A stretch of DNA of 39,930 nt from a bacterium (GTDB lineage: Bacteria; Bacillota; Clostridia; Lachnospirales; Lachnospiraceae). The notes beneath the pieces are model-generated. The model did no database searches, was not told the DNA's origin, and saw nothing but the letters and a program-made list of their open reading frames with translations. Made by a program: the position numbers and the translations under genes. The stretch covers positions 1-39,930 of the forward strand of contig JAUNGR010000007.1 in NCBI GenBank assembly GCA_030524485.1. Reading direction: 5' to 3'. Numbering within the stretch: the stretch's first letter is position 1; each line of letters starts with the position of its first letter. Shown here one piece after another: positions 8,222 through 19,213 of this stretch.

Positions 8222-9935
8222 CGTTTTCTCTCCCCTCGTAGTTCGCTTTTTCGTATTCTTGATAATAGAAAGAATCAAAATCCGCATAGCAGCTGTGGTC
8301 GTACAAATCTTGCACACACATTCCCACCATGGGGCCTGTAAAGACCAGAGCACTGTCTCGAATGAAATCTTCAGACAAGGATTCGGCCGAAAGTGTGTCT
8401 GCAAGTGGCAAAAATGCCTCTGCATCAAAGGCATAAAAGAAGTTTAACTTTTCTCTGTCCACTCTCACTTCCAGACGAATTCGAGTGCTATCCTCTGGTA
8501 TTTGTATTCTTCTTTCCCCTAATTTTACCATGGTTTTGCCCTTTGTACATACCAAAACATCTAAAATTCGACAGCCAAGCTCCTCATCATAGGAGACATA
8601 AGCATACATGTAGTTTTCGGTGTTGTAAAAGCAGGTTAGTCCGGCCATCTGCTGGTGGCTTTTGGGGGTAAATTCCATGATGGTTCCTGCTTGGAAGCGT
8701 ACACTCTGCCACCGTCTTGCTACTAGGGTTTGTCTATGCAGGGAAGCGATGGACTCTTGTCCGTATAATCGCAGAAAACTCGGACGTTCCTTTAGAGAGA
8801 GTTTATCTTCCAGAGGAATGCGTAGGCTGTGAAAATAAGGGGGAAGTTCTGCCTCGTCAAAGTCCGTCTGTGTGCTGGCATCGGTATTTTGTACGAGAAG
8901 CTCGGCTCCAAGCGGAGCTTCCAGCGTGAGAGGCGGTACCGTTTGGCAGTTCCAACCAGCAGAGGTGGGCGGTTTCGGAAGAATGACCGTTCGGTCAGGC
9001 AGATGGATTTCGCCTCCCTCCCGTTTGCTATAAGGAGCTGTTTGTGCTTGTGCTAGTCTGGGCCAGCCTTGCTCCCAAATAATTTTTGCCAAACCGGTTT
9101 CTCGCCCTAGAATGCAATTTCCTCTTTGCAAGGTGAGAGGTCTGGCACAGATGAAGGTGATGTACCACTCTCCAGCTGAGGTTCTTAAGAAACTGGCATG
9201 ACCGCATTTTTGTAGAGGGGAGTCTGGAGCAAAGCGTGTAGAGATGAGAGGGGTGTAGGGAGATAGTTCATAAGGTCCCCAGAGGGAAGTGGCACGTGCA
9301 ACCACACTGGCATGGCTAAATCCCGTTCCACCTTTCGCACAAAGCAGATAATAAAAGCCATCTTTTTTTAGAATTTGTGGTCCCTCTGTCGTTCCCCATC
9401 CACTGCCGTGAAAGATGGTTTTCGGCTTGCCCACAAGTTTTAAAGCTTCCAAATCGTATTCTTGAATGGCAACGCCATTAAAGTTGGGTTTGTAAGGTCG
9501 GTAATCCCAAAGCATACTCATCACATAACTTTTTCCATCGCTATCGTGAAACAGTGCTGGGTCAAAGCCGGAGGCATGGACGAAGACGGGATTGCTCCAT
9601 TCTCCATCTATGGTCTCGCAACTCATAATATAATTTAGTGTATCTTTGAAACATTGGTCGGTCTTGACATCCGTAATCAGCAGCCAAAATTTCCCCCTAG
9701 CCCAAGAAAGATGAGGTGCCCAGATGCCGCCGCTGTTTCGGTCGCCTCTGAGAGAGAGTTGTTCTTTTCGGCAAAGAGGTCTTGCTACCAGTTCCCAGCG
9801 AATCAGGTCTTTGGAGTGATAAATCATAATACCCGGCCACCACTCAAAGGTGGAGGTGGCTATGTAGTAATCCTCCCCCACCACACATACACTGGCATCT
9901 GGCTGAAAACCTCTTAAAATTGGATTTGTAATCAT
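8190..9935 (-). CDS. GH43 glycosidase (beta-xylosidase / arabinofuranosidase type)
   Basis: A five-bladed GH43 catalytic domain spans about 1-320. The three expected acidic residues are visible: D13 in GFQPDASV, D125 in GFDPALFHD and E184 in GTTEGPQ. A beta-sandwich domain follows to the C-terminus, the layout of GH43 beta-xylosidases (about 530-580 residues). There is no signal peptide, so it probably cleaves imported xylo- or arabino-oligosaccharides in the cytoplasm. The ATG at 9935 follows AAAGGAGC by six bases. It is the first gene of the operon and runs 32 bases into the response regulator gene, so glycosidase and regulator are co-expressed. Sequence alone does not settle whether xylose or arabinose is the main product. 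Confidence 0.9.
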   Translation of the reverse strand: MITNPILRGFQPDASVCVVGEDYYIATSTFEWWPGIMIYHSKDLIRWELVARPLCRKEQLSLRGDRNSGGIWAPHLSWARGKFWLLITDVKTDQCFKDTLNYIMSCETIDGEWSNPVFVHASGFDPALFHDSDGKSYVMSMLWDYRPYKPNFNGVAIQEYDLEALKLVGKPKTIFHGSGWGTTEGPQILKKDGFYYLLCAKGGTGFSHASVVARATSLWGPYELSPYTPLISTRFAPDSPLQKCGHASFLRTSAGEWYITFICARPLTLQRGNCILGRETGLAKIIWEQGWPRLAQAQTAPYSKREGGEIHLPDRTVILPKPPTSAGWNCQTVPPLTLEAPLGAELLVQNTDASTQTDFDEAELPPYFHSLRIPLEDKLSLKERPSFLRLYGQESIASLHRQTLVARRWQSVRFQAGTIMEFTPKSHQQMAGLTCFYNTENYMYAYVSYDEELGCRILDVLVCTKGKTMVKLGERRIQIPEDSTRIRLEVRVDREKLNFFYAFDAEAFLPLADTLSAESLSEDFIRDSALVFTGPMVGMCVQDLYDHSCYADFDSFYYQEYEKANYEGRENDGKHTSRSCG

Positions 9936-9981
9936 GGTTTGCTCCTTTCACTCGTTCCTTAAATTCTCTGATGCTATGCTT

Positions 9982-9987
9982 AGTGTA
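9982..9987 (-). promoter_or_regulatory. Possible -10 box for the GH43 operon
   Basis: TACACT occurs about 50 bases upstream of the GH43 start, matching the -10 sequences of the EIIA and beta-glucoside PTS promoters in this window. No good -35 box is found 16-18 bases upstream, as expected for a promoter needing an activator such as the operon's own AraC-type regulator. The A/T-rich stretch at 10010-10060 could be its site. The rest of 9936-10100 holds nothing I recognise. Confidence 0.3.
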
Positions 9988-10100
9988 CAACAATAGTGGC
10001 ATTTTCCCTTAGATTTTTTCTTTTTTCTTAAAAAAACTCCACTTTCTCTAAAAAACAACTCCCCTCTTTGTTGTGAGCACTTGAATCCCCACCGAAACAA

Positions 10101-10157
10101 GGAAGCCCCCACCCAACGCTTATGTCTTATGACATAGAAGCGTGGGTGGGGGCTTCC
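10101..10157 (-). terminator. Long hairpin terminator after the 6-phospho-beta-glucosidase gene
   Basis: Two arms of about 26 bases (GGAAGCCCCCACCC... and its complement) pair with one single-base and one two-base bulge around a TTAT loop. It begins four bases past the stop codon on the minus strand and is followed by TTGTTT. The stem is far longer and more GC-rich than the other terminators here, and the U-tract is short. Confidence 0.7.
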
Positions 10158-10161
10158 GTTA

Positions 10162-13587
<3,426 letters not shown>

Positions 13588-13632
13588 CTATTTTTCACTT
13601 CCGTAACGGCACGTCCGTGTTTTGATGTTGCC

Positions 13633-13661
13633 AGTGTATCACAGAGTCAATATGACGACAA
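13633..13661 (-). promoter_or_regulatory. Predicted sigma-A promoter for the bglP-bglA operon
   Basis: On the minus strand TTGTCG (13656-13661) and TACACT (13633-13638) are 17 bases apart, about 55 bases ahead of the EIIBCA start. An ACGG/CCGT dyad lies between the promoter and the gene (about 13604-13618) and could be an operator. No antiterminator target hairpin of the LicT/BglG type is evident, so initiation control by the RpiR-type protein is the simpler reading. Confidence 0.6.
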
Positions 13662-13700
13662 GACAAGCCGCTTCGATAGATTCAGTGTTCCAAAATTCAC

Positions 13701-13734
13701 AAAAAAAGAACCGCCATATTTGAAACAGCGGTTC
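13701..13734 (-). terminator. Rho-independent terminator after the rpiR-type gene
   Basis: A 7-bp GC-rich stem (GAACCGC at 13728-13734 read on the minus strand, complement at 13708-13714) is followed by seven T residues. It separates the regulator transcript from the bglP promoter. Confidence 0.88.
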
Positions 13735-13771
13735 AAAATTACTAAAAAAGAAACAAATTCCAATCCAAATT

Positions 13772-14638
13772 TCACTCTTCTTTATCTGAAAATTGATTTA
13801 ACAGAATCGGCATATGGCGCAGCATCTCAATGGAAGATTTTATGTGTTCCTCCTGACAGCGGGATAAAAGTAAGGAAAAGAAAATGTCAAACACATAGTT
13901 GGCTGCTGCAAAGGAAGCAATCACATCCAAACTTAGTACAGAGTCTCGGTTTGGAATCTCCACCACCTGATGGAAGTGCTGACTGGTAATGGCATTGTGT
14001 GGGCCTAAAATTCCCACCACATGACTGTTGCTGGCCTCCCGAAGATATCTTGCCATACGGCTTACGGTACGATTTGCTCCGGTAAAGCTGATAAGGAAGG
14101 AGACCGTTTTTTTGTGCTTTCTTGCTGCCAAATAATGAGCATTGATGCTCTCGTAAGCATGACTTTCCAGTCCCAAAGTAGCAAACTTAAAAGCGGCGGA
14201 TTGTGCTAAAATATAGCTGATGCCGGTGCCATAAATATCAATGCATTCTGCCGTCTGCAGAGCCTGATTGATTTTTCTCATCTCATTTTTGTTCAAAGTC
14301 AATCGAGTATTGGTGATTGCCTTGTCGTAGAGTCCGGGTAGAATTTGAATGATATCTCCATAAGAAGTATCTTTTGTAATGGGTTCCTCTGCCAAAATCC
14401 GATTGATTCGGGTATTCTGACTCATCTCTTCCACCAATTTTAATTTAAATTCTTGATAACCAGAAAGTCCTAACTTTTGGCTAAGACGTACCACAGTGGC
14501 TTTGCTGGTAAACGATGCCCTCGCCAGTTCTTGAGCAGACATATCCGGAATCTGGTTGAGATTTTCTAAAATATAATGAGCCACTTCTTTTTCATGGTTG
14601 GTGAAGCCTTCTGCTTCCTGTAACTGCAACAATAGCAT
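13772..14638 (-). CDS. MurR/RpiR-family transcriptional regulator
   Basis: The 288-residue protein has an N-terminal RpiR helix-turn-helix (MSAQELARASFTSKATVVRL, about 33-52) and a C-terminal SIS sugar-phosphate-binding domain from about 110 (IDIYGTGISYILAQ). Such proteins sense a phosphosugar and usually control an adjacent uptake operon. The neighbouring EIIBCA permease and phospho-beta-glucosidase are the obvious targets, by inference from position. The ATG at 14638 follows GGGAGG by five bases. The gene has its own extended -10 promoter and its own terminator, so it is a monocistronic unit upstream of the PTS operon. Confidence 0.92.
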   Translation of the reverse strand: MLLLQLQEAEGFTNHEKEVAHYILENLNQIPDMSAQELARASFTSKATVVRLSQKLGLSGYQEFKLKLVEEMSQNTRINRILAEEPITKDTSYGDIIQILPGLYDKAITNTRLTLNKNEMRKINQALQTAECIDIYGTGISYILAQSAAFKFATLGLESHAYESINAHYLAARKHKKTVSFLISFTGANRTVSRMARYLREASNSHVVGILGPHNAITSQHFHQVVEIPNRDSVLSLDVIASFAAANYVFDIFFSLLLSRCQEEHIKSSIEMLRHMPILLNQFSDKEE

Positions 14639-14663
14639 AGCAACCTCCCGTTTTTTATGTAAT

Positions 14664-14672
14664 ATTATAGCA
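14664..14672 (-). promoter_or_regulatory. Extended -10 promoter for the rpiR-type gene
   Basis: TGCTATAAT on the minus strand is a perfect extended -10 element 26 bases ahead of the start codon. No convincing -35 box is seen at 17 bases, which an extended -10 can compensate for. Confidence 0.6.
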
Positions 14673-14733
14673 TTTTGAGGAAAGCGATGCTAGACTTTGT
14701 TTTTTGGAATGACTTTGATGTGTGTTTTGTTTT

Positions 14734-14760
14734 GGGAGGAGAAGGGTGGGATTTTGTGGG
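14734..14760 (+). other. Canonical G-quadruplex motif
   Basis: Four GGG runs at 14734-14736, 14744-14746, 14748-14750 and 14758-14760 are spaced by loops of 7, 1 and 7 bases, satisfying the G3-N(1-7) rule. Further G-rich runs continue to about 14786. It lies on the plus strand, the template strand for the flanking minus-strand genes, upstream of the rpiR promoter. Apart from this G/T-rich tract, the promoter and the flanking terminator, 14641-14869 holds nothing else I recognise. Confidence 0.5.
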
Positions 14761-14820
14761 AGAGTGGAGGGGAGGTGTGGTTTGGGAAAAGAGATTAACA
14801 TAGGGCGAAATATAATTTTG

Positions 14821-14859
14821 AAAAAAGAGGGCAAAAGCTCTTTTTTCGCCTTTGCCCTC
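14821..14859 (-). terminator. Rho-independent terminator after the cytidylate-kinase-like gene
   Basis: A 12-bp stem (GAGGGCAAAGGC with GCTTTTGCCCTC, one mismatch) is followed on the minus strand by TTTTTT. It starts about ten bases after the stop codon. Confidence 0.88.
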
Positions 14860-14869
14860 CCATAATCTT

Positions 14870-15508
14870 CTACTTTCTACCCTCGTAATCCTGCTTTTGC
14901 TTGATAAAAGCCTTAATCATCTCCACTGCCCCATAATAACCAACGGTGCTGCTGTTGATGCACAGGTCATAGCCCTTTGCGTCTCCCCACTTCTTACTGG
15001 AATAGTAATTGTAGTAGCTGGAACGCTTCTTATCCGTCTTAATCATCATATCCTTTGCCTTAGCGGCATCCAGATTGTAGACTTTCTTCAGTCGCTCAAT
15101 CCTATCGCTCTCTTCTCCGGTGATAAACACACGGATGGTATTCGGATGCTCTGCCAAAGCATAGTCGGCACAGCGTCCAACTATCACGCAGGACTCCTGC
15201 TCTGCAAGCTTCTTGATGGTGTCAAATTGTGCCAAAAAGACCTTTTGATTGATGGGCATATCCAGATAAGCAGAAGTCGTATATCCCATAGAATAGGTAT
15301 CCATCACCAAAGAATACAAGAAACTGCTGGTCGGCTTCTCGTCATGGGTCTCAAACAGCTCCTCACACAGTCCACTCTGCTTTGCTGCCAGAGCAAGAAG
15401 CTCCTTATCATAACACTTGATTCCCAAATCCTTTGCCAGAGTCTGTCCTATCACCTTACCTGCACTTCCGCACTGACGACCAATTGTGATTATCAAATTA
15501 TCGCTCAT
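14870..15508 (-). CDS. Cytidylate-kinase-like family protein
   Basis: This 212-residue protein belongs to the cytidylate-kinase-like P-loop family (Pfam Cytidylate_kin2). The nucleotide-binding loop is GRQCGSAGKVIG at residues 10-21, followed by KCYDKELL and CVIVGRCADYAL. C-terminal KKRSSYYNYYSSKKWGDAKG and YDLCINSS are typical of the family, whose substrate is not established. It is not the canonical Cmk: the usual CMP-binding insert is absent. It forms a single-gene unit with its own promoter and terminator. The ATG at 15508 follows GAGAGGAG by about eight bases. The predicted transcript has a leader of about 170 bases that can fold into a long hairpin. Confidence 0.85.
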   Translation of the reverse strand: MSDNLIITIGRQCGSAGKVIGQTLAKDLGIKCYDKELLALAAKQSGLCEELFETHDEKPTSSFLYSLVMDTYSMGYTTSAYLDMPINQKVFLAQFDTIKKLAEQESCVIVGRCADYALAEHPNTIRVFITGEESDRIERLKKVYNLDAAKAKDMMIKTDKKRSSYYNYYSSKKWGDAKGYDLCINSSTVGYYGAVEMIKAFIKQKQDYEGRK

Positions 15509-15573
15509 TCCACTCGCTCCTCTCTCTATCCAAACGCTTTTCTGTATGGCCTTACTGCCTTACGATTCTTTTT

Positions 15574-15682
15574 ATGATACTAGGGTCAAAAGGTCATAAA
15601 ATCCGATGCCAGTTGACTTGCAAGAGGATTTTTGAACTTGAGGACTAGCAAAGAGCATAAAATCTTTTGACTCTAATATCAT
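15574..15682. repeat. Imperfect inverted repeat, possible miniature element or leader hairpin
   Basis: The 19-base arm at 15574-15592 (ATGATACTAGGGTCAAAAG) is repeated inverted at 15664-15682 with two differences, and similarity extends loosely inward (TCATAAAATC against GCATAAAATC). About 70 bases lie between the arms. It fills most of the space between the predicted promoter and the cytidylate-kinase-like gene, so it would be transcribed as the 5' leader. It resembles a non-autonomous intergenic repeat, but only one copy is in this window and no target duplication is clear. The remaining stretch 15716-15873 shows no gene. Confidence 0.7.
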
Positions 15683-15686
15683 TTTT

Positions 15687-15715
15687 ATTATACTACAAAA
15701 AAACGGAAATGTACA
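15687..15715 (-). promoter_or_regulatory. Predicted promoter for the cytidylate-kinase-like gene
   Basis: TGTACA (15710-15715) and TATAAT (15687-15692) are 17 bases apart on the minus strand. The start point would fall at the outer edge of the inverted repeat, about 170 bases before the start codon. Confidence 0.65.
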
Positions 15716-15873
15716 CAATTTACAAAAATTTTATAAAATTCAGCCTACTGTTTGGTAAATCATTCTGATACGATACAATTTTCAGCCAGAGCCTCCTTCT
15801 TGAACTTGATTCGTCCGTCCGATTATCATAGGGCGAAAATACTGTTTGTTTAAAAAACAACTGCCGCCCCACC

Positions 15874-16779
15874 CTACGAGAGGCGGCGCAGCAGTTCGCA
15901 AAAATACTCCGGCAAAGGAGCATGAAATTCCATATACTTTCCTGTTCTTGGATGCGCAAAGCCCAACACCTCCGCATGGAGGGTTTGACCACAGAGAGCA
16001 AAGGGCGGCTTAGAAGGACCGTACACCGTATCTCCCAAAAGAGGATGACCGATGCTGCTCATATGCACCCGAATTTGATGCGTGCGTCCAGTCTCCAACT
16101 CACACTCAATGTGCGTAAACTGTGAAAATCTCTGCAGCACTCGATAATGTGTGATGGCGGGCTTTCCATTTTTCTCATTGATGCTCATCTTTTTTCTATC
16201 GATGGGATGCCGGCCAATGGGGGCATTCACGCTGCCCTCCTCTTCTGCTATCCTTCCATGTACAATCGCTTGATACCTTCGAGTCACAGAATGTGCCTTC
16301 AGCTGCTCGGCAATGGAATTGTGTGCCCTGTCATTTTTACACGCAATCAGCACACCTGTGGTGTCCATATCGATGCGATGCACAATCCCCGGACGCAGCA
16401 CACCATTGATTCCAGACAGATCCTTCTGGCAGTGGTAGAGCAGAGCGTTCACAAGGGTGTGCTCGTAGTGTCCCGCTGCCGGATGCACCACCATTCCCTT
16501 GGGCTTATTCACCAGAATGACATCCTCATCCTCATATAAAATGTCCAAATCCATTGGCTCCGGCAGAATCGCAAGAGGCTCTGGTTCTGGAATCTCCACC
16601 AGAATCTCCTCCCCCTTGGAGAGTTTATAATTGCTCTTTACCACCTTATGATTGACCTGTATCTTCCCCTCTTTGGCCAACTTTTGAATGTAAGAACGGG
16701 AAAGCCCCTCCAACTTCTCCGCCAAATACACATCCATTCTAAGATTTCCTTCCTCCTCCACACAATAACGCTCTTCCAC
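15874..16779 (-). CDS. rluD: RluD-type 23S rRNA pseudouridine synthase
   Basis: This protein of about 301 residues would convert specific uridines of 23S rRNA to pseudouridine. An S4 RNA-binding domain lies at the N-terminus (RMDVYLAEKLEGLSRSYIQK), followed by the synthase domain with the catalytic aspartate in VHRIDMDTTGV, and LETGRTHQIRVHM near the C-terminus. The open frame reaches an ATG at 16830 inside lspA. I prefer GTG at 16779 because GGGGAGG stands six bases before it and the family N-terminus begins there. It follows lspA closely and should be in one transcript with aroB and lspA. Confidence 0.92.
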   Translation of the reverse strand: MEERYCVEEEGNLRMDVYLAEKLEGLSRSYIQKLAKEGKIQVNHKVVKSNYKLSKGEEILVEIPEPEPLAILPEPMDLDILYEDEDVILVNKPKGMVVHPAAGHYEHTLVNALLYHCQKDLSGINGVLRPGIVHRIDMDTTGVLIACKNDRAHNSIAEQLKAHSVTRRYQAIVHGRIAEEEGSVNAPIGRHPIDRKKMSINEKNGKPAITHYRVLQRFSQFTHIECELETGRTHQIRVHMSSIGHPLLGDTVYGPSKPPFALCGQTLHAEVLGFAHPRTGKYMEFHAPLPEYFCELLRRLS

Positions 16780-16807
16780 CGCAAACCTCCCCACCTCTTT
16801 CCGCTCT

Positions 16808-17302
16808 CTAACGCAAAAAGGCGAATTCATCTTCTTTATAATAAAACAACAACAGACCCATCAGAGCCACCGTTGCGACCGTGACATAGATATCGGCCAC
16901 ATTGAACACTGGAAAATCGATCAGAGAAAAATAGAAGAAATCGACCACATATCCCTGCCGTATCCGATCTATCATATTTCCCACCGCTCCGCTACAGATA
17001 AAGGAAAGGCTGAGGGTAAGAGGCAGATAGCGTCTTCCGTCTGGCATTCGATACAGCACATAGCAAACACCTGCCAAGACCACCGCAGCAATCACAAAAA
17101 ATAGCCACTGCTTCCCCTGCATCATCCCAAAGGCAGCTCCCCGATTTTCCAAATAGGTCAGAGAAAAGACTCCCTCCCAGAGCTTTCGTGCCTCAGCCCC
17201 CTTTAAGTATCTAACAGCCAAAGCCTTCGTCCACTGATCCAAAGCAACTGCACACAGATTGATGGCGAAAAATAGGGCAAAACGAAGTTTTCTTTCTCTC
17301 AT
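16808..17302 (-). CDS. lspA: Lipoprotein signal peptidase (signal peptidase II)
   Basis: This 164-residue membrane protease removes signal peptides from diacylglyceryl-modified prolipoproteins. It has four hydrophobic segments, the family motif NRGAAFGM, and the two catalytic aspartates in GNMIDRI and FNVADI. Length is normal. The ATG at 17302 follows GAGAGGGAGAGC and lies ten bases after the aroB stop, so the genes are co-transcribed. A plausible substrate nearby is the carboxypeptidase lipoprotein at 22110-23084. Confidence 0.95.
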   Translation of the reverse strand: MRERKLRFALFFAINLCAVALDQWTKALAVRYLKGAEARKLWEGVFSLTYLENRGAAFGMMQGKQWLFFVIAAVVLAGVCYVLYRMPDGRRYLPLTLSLSFICSGAVGNMIDRIRQGYVVDFFYFSLIDFPVFNVADIYVTVATVALMGLLLFYYKEDEFAFLR

Positions 17303-17312
17303 GCTCTCCCTC

Positions 17313-18407
17313 TCAGTCTCTGACTCCGATTTTTTCCAAAGCTCGCCGCAGCTCCTCCTCGGTCACCGTTTTGTCTACACAGGCCTGCCCCAGCTCCCGC
17401 AGCAAGACAAAGCGTATCACACCGGCATCCATTTTTTTGTCGTGGCGGCTGGCCTCTATCACCTCGGTGGCCCGCAATCCCTCCACCTCTGTCGGAATTT
17501 GGAAGGCTCTCATGGTCTCTTTTATATCCTCAGCTTCCTCCAAAGAAATCCAGCCTCTCTCCGCCGAGAGAAAGGCAGCTGCAATGCACCCTAGACCCAC
17601 ACACTGTCCATGCAGCAGAGAAAAATTTTTTAACTTCTCAATGGCATGCCCCAAAGTATGTCCCAGATTTAAATACGCCCGAATCCCCTGCTCCGTCGGG
17701 TCTTCCTCCACCACGTTTCTTTTGATCTCATTGCTCACCCGAACCATCTCCTGACAAAGAGGCAGATCCAACTTAACAATCTCTTCCCGATGCAGCTTCA
17801 ACCACTCATAGTAAGCCCTATCGGCGAGCAGACCATGTTTAATCACCTCGCCCATGCCAGAGACAAACTGTTCCTCTGGAAGAGTACGCAGCGTAAAGAT
17901 GTTCTCATATACCAGTTTCGGCATATAGAAGGCTCCCACCATATTTTTGTAAGAGTCAAAATCCACGCCTGTCTTTCCCCCTATGCTGCTGTCCACCTGA
18001 GAGAGCAACGTGGTCGGAATCTGCACAAAGGCCACGCCTCTTAGGTAGGTTGCAGCTGCAAAGCCACACAAATCTCCCACCACGCCGCCGCCCAAGGCAA
18101 TCAGCAAATCCTTGCGGTCAAAGCGTTCCAAAATCAATTTTTCATACAAATCCCGAACGACATTCAGATTCTTATTCTCCTCCCCTGCCGGAAAGACAAA
18201 GGAAGTCACCTTCGCACACACCTTAGCCGCCTCTTGTTTCACCGCCTCCAGATACAGCTCGGCCACATGGGAGTCCGTCACCACACAAATCTTTCTCCCC
18301 TCCACCGAGAGCTTAGAAAGCTCCTTTGCTAACGCATCAAAGGAGGTCTCCATCACAATGTCATATACCGGCTTTCCATACAAATGTACCGTCATACGTT
18401 TCGCCAT
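17313..18407 (-). CDS. aroB: 3-dehydroquinate synthase
   Basis: The 364-residue enzyme catalyses the second step of the shikimate pathway, turning DAHP into 3-dehydroquinate with NAD and a divalent metal. The NAD site is in LIALGGGVVGDLCGF. Substrate-binding PTTLLSQVDSSIGGKTGVD is present. Metal ligands are the glutamate of MGEVIKHG, the first histidine of LGHTLGHAIE and the histidine of LLHGQCVG. Length is normal. The ATG at 18407 follows GCGAGGGAAAAGT. No other shikimate gene is in the window, and it sits upstream of lspA and rluD. Confidence 0.95.
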   Translation of the reverse strand: MAKRMTVHLYGKPVYDIVMETSFDALAKELSKLSVEGRKICVVTDSHVAELYLEAVKQEAAKVCAKVTSFVFPAGEENKNLNVVRDLYEKLILERFDRKDLLIALGGGVVGDLCGFAAATYLRGVAFVQIPTTLLSQVDSSIGGKTGVDFDSYKNMVGAFYMPKLVYENIFTLRTLPEEQFVSGMGEVIKHGLLADRAYYEWLKLHREEIVKLDLPLCQEMVRVSNEIKRNVVEEDPTEQGIRAYLNLGHTLGHAIEKLKNFSLLHGQCVGLGCIAAAFLSAERGWISLEEAEDIKETMRAFQIPTEVEGLRATEVIEASRHDKKMDAGVIRFVLLRELGQACVDKTVTEEELRRALEKIGVRD

Positions 18408-18637
18408 ACTTTTCCCTCGCTTCTATTTTTCTCTTTTCCAGCACCGCCTCACTTTGGCCCTGCTCAAAAAGCATCTCATACAGAAGAAAGCAAACAATTC
18501 TTCCTCTTCCCTTCAAGGATGTCTGCCCTATTCACAGAGATAGACTTCTATCCTCAAACAGAAAAGCAAAAAACTGTCTGCTCCCTCCACAACAACATTT
18601 CCCAAAACCAAACCGTGTCGTCTCTTGGTTTCTTCCT
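18408..18637. other. Intergenic stretch without a recognisable gene
   Basis: This 230-base gap between sepF and aroB has only short open frames. In related Clostridia sepF is often followed by ylmG/ylmH-type genes, which are not here. A small hairpin (GATAG AAGT CTATC, near 18540-18553) is visible, but there is no clear terminator or promoter. Confidence 0.5.
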
Positions 18638-19198
18638 CTACATACGAATATTGAGTCCTGAGACATCCAATCCGCTATTTCCGGAAATCATACCTTGGAA
18701 ATCACCGGAAAGCTCTACCGACTTCGGAGTGGCAATGAAGATATAGTTGGTTATCTTTTGCAAATTGCCCTGCATGGAATAGGCCGCACCGGATGAGAAA
18801 TCCACAATCCTCTGTGCCACTTCCGTATGTATCCCTTCCATGTTAATCAGTACAGCTCGTCCCTCCAGCAAATAATCGCTGATAGACTCTGCATCGTCAA
18901 TCGAAGTCGGTTTCACCATAGACACCTGCATTTGAGGGGGTTTCTTCATGGCAACTACTTTGGGATTCGACTTGTTGCTCAAAAAACGACTACTCTTCAC
19001 AGGCTCATCCGGCTCATCGTAATCGTAATCGTCATCGTAAGGCTCCTCATCGTATGCCTGTTCCTTCTTACGGAAAAAGCTCCGTCTTTGAGGTTTTTCC
19101 TCCGGCTCCTCATAATCCTCATCGTCATCGTCCAAGTAGTAATTATCGTCATCATTGGTCAAACGCATGGATTGCAAGATTTTGCTAAAAATACTCAT
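18638..19198 (-). CDS. sepF: Cell division protein SepF
   Basis: The 186-residue protein matches SepF, which anchors FtsZ to the membrane and shapes septum growth. It has the short N-terminal membrane-binding helix (FSKILQSMRLT), a long Asp/Glu/Tyr-rich linker at about 15-65, and the compact SepF core (PTSIDDAESISDYLLEG, then VDFSSGAAYSMQG and IFIATPKSVELSG). The linker is more acidic than in Bacillus. The ATG at 19198 follows AGGAGAG. It is 15 bases downstream of the YggS-type gene, a classical ylm-cluster arrangement, so both are probably co-transcribed with the HlyD-like gene upstream. Confidence 0.95.
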   Translation of the reverse strand: MSIFSKILQSMRLTNDDDNYYLDDDDEDYEEPEEKPQRRSFFRKKEQAYDEEPYDDDYDYDEPDEPVKSSRFLSNKSNPKVVAMKKPPQMQVSMVKPTSIDDAESISDYLLEGRAVLINMEGIHTEVAQRIVDFSSGAAYSMQGNLQKITNYIFIATPKSVELSGDFQGMISGNSGLDVSGLNIRM

Positions 19199-19213
19199 GT
19201 CTCAACTCTCCTA

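Noticed and set aside
6632-8434. Longer start for the response regulator at 8434, giving 71 extra residues
   Set aside because: The extra residues lie within the GH43 gene, lack any receiver-domain homology, and the ATG at 8221 has a good ribosome binding site and the proper domain start.
14852-15577. 241-codon plus-strand frame
   Set aside because: Antisense to the cytidylate-kinase-like gene with its P-loop; composition is that of a shadow frame, and it crosses the terminator of the real gene.
18361-18516. 51-codon minus-strand frame starting at TTG in the sepF-aroB gap
   Set aside because: Rare start without a good ribosome binding site, 47-base overlap with aroB, and no recognisable match, although its middle looks helix-like.
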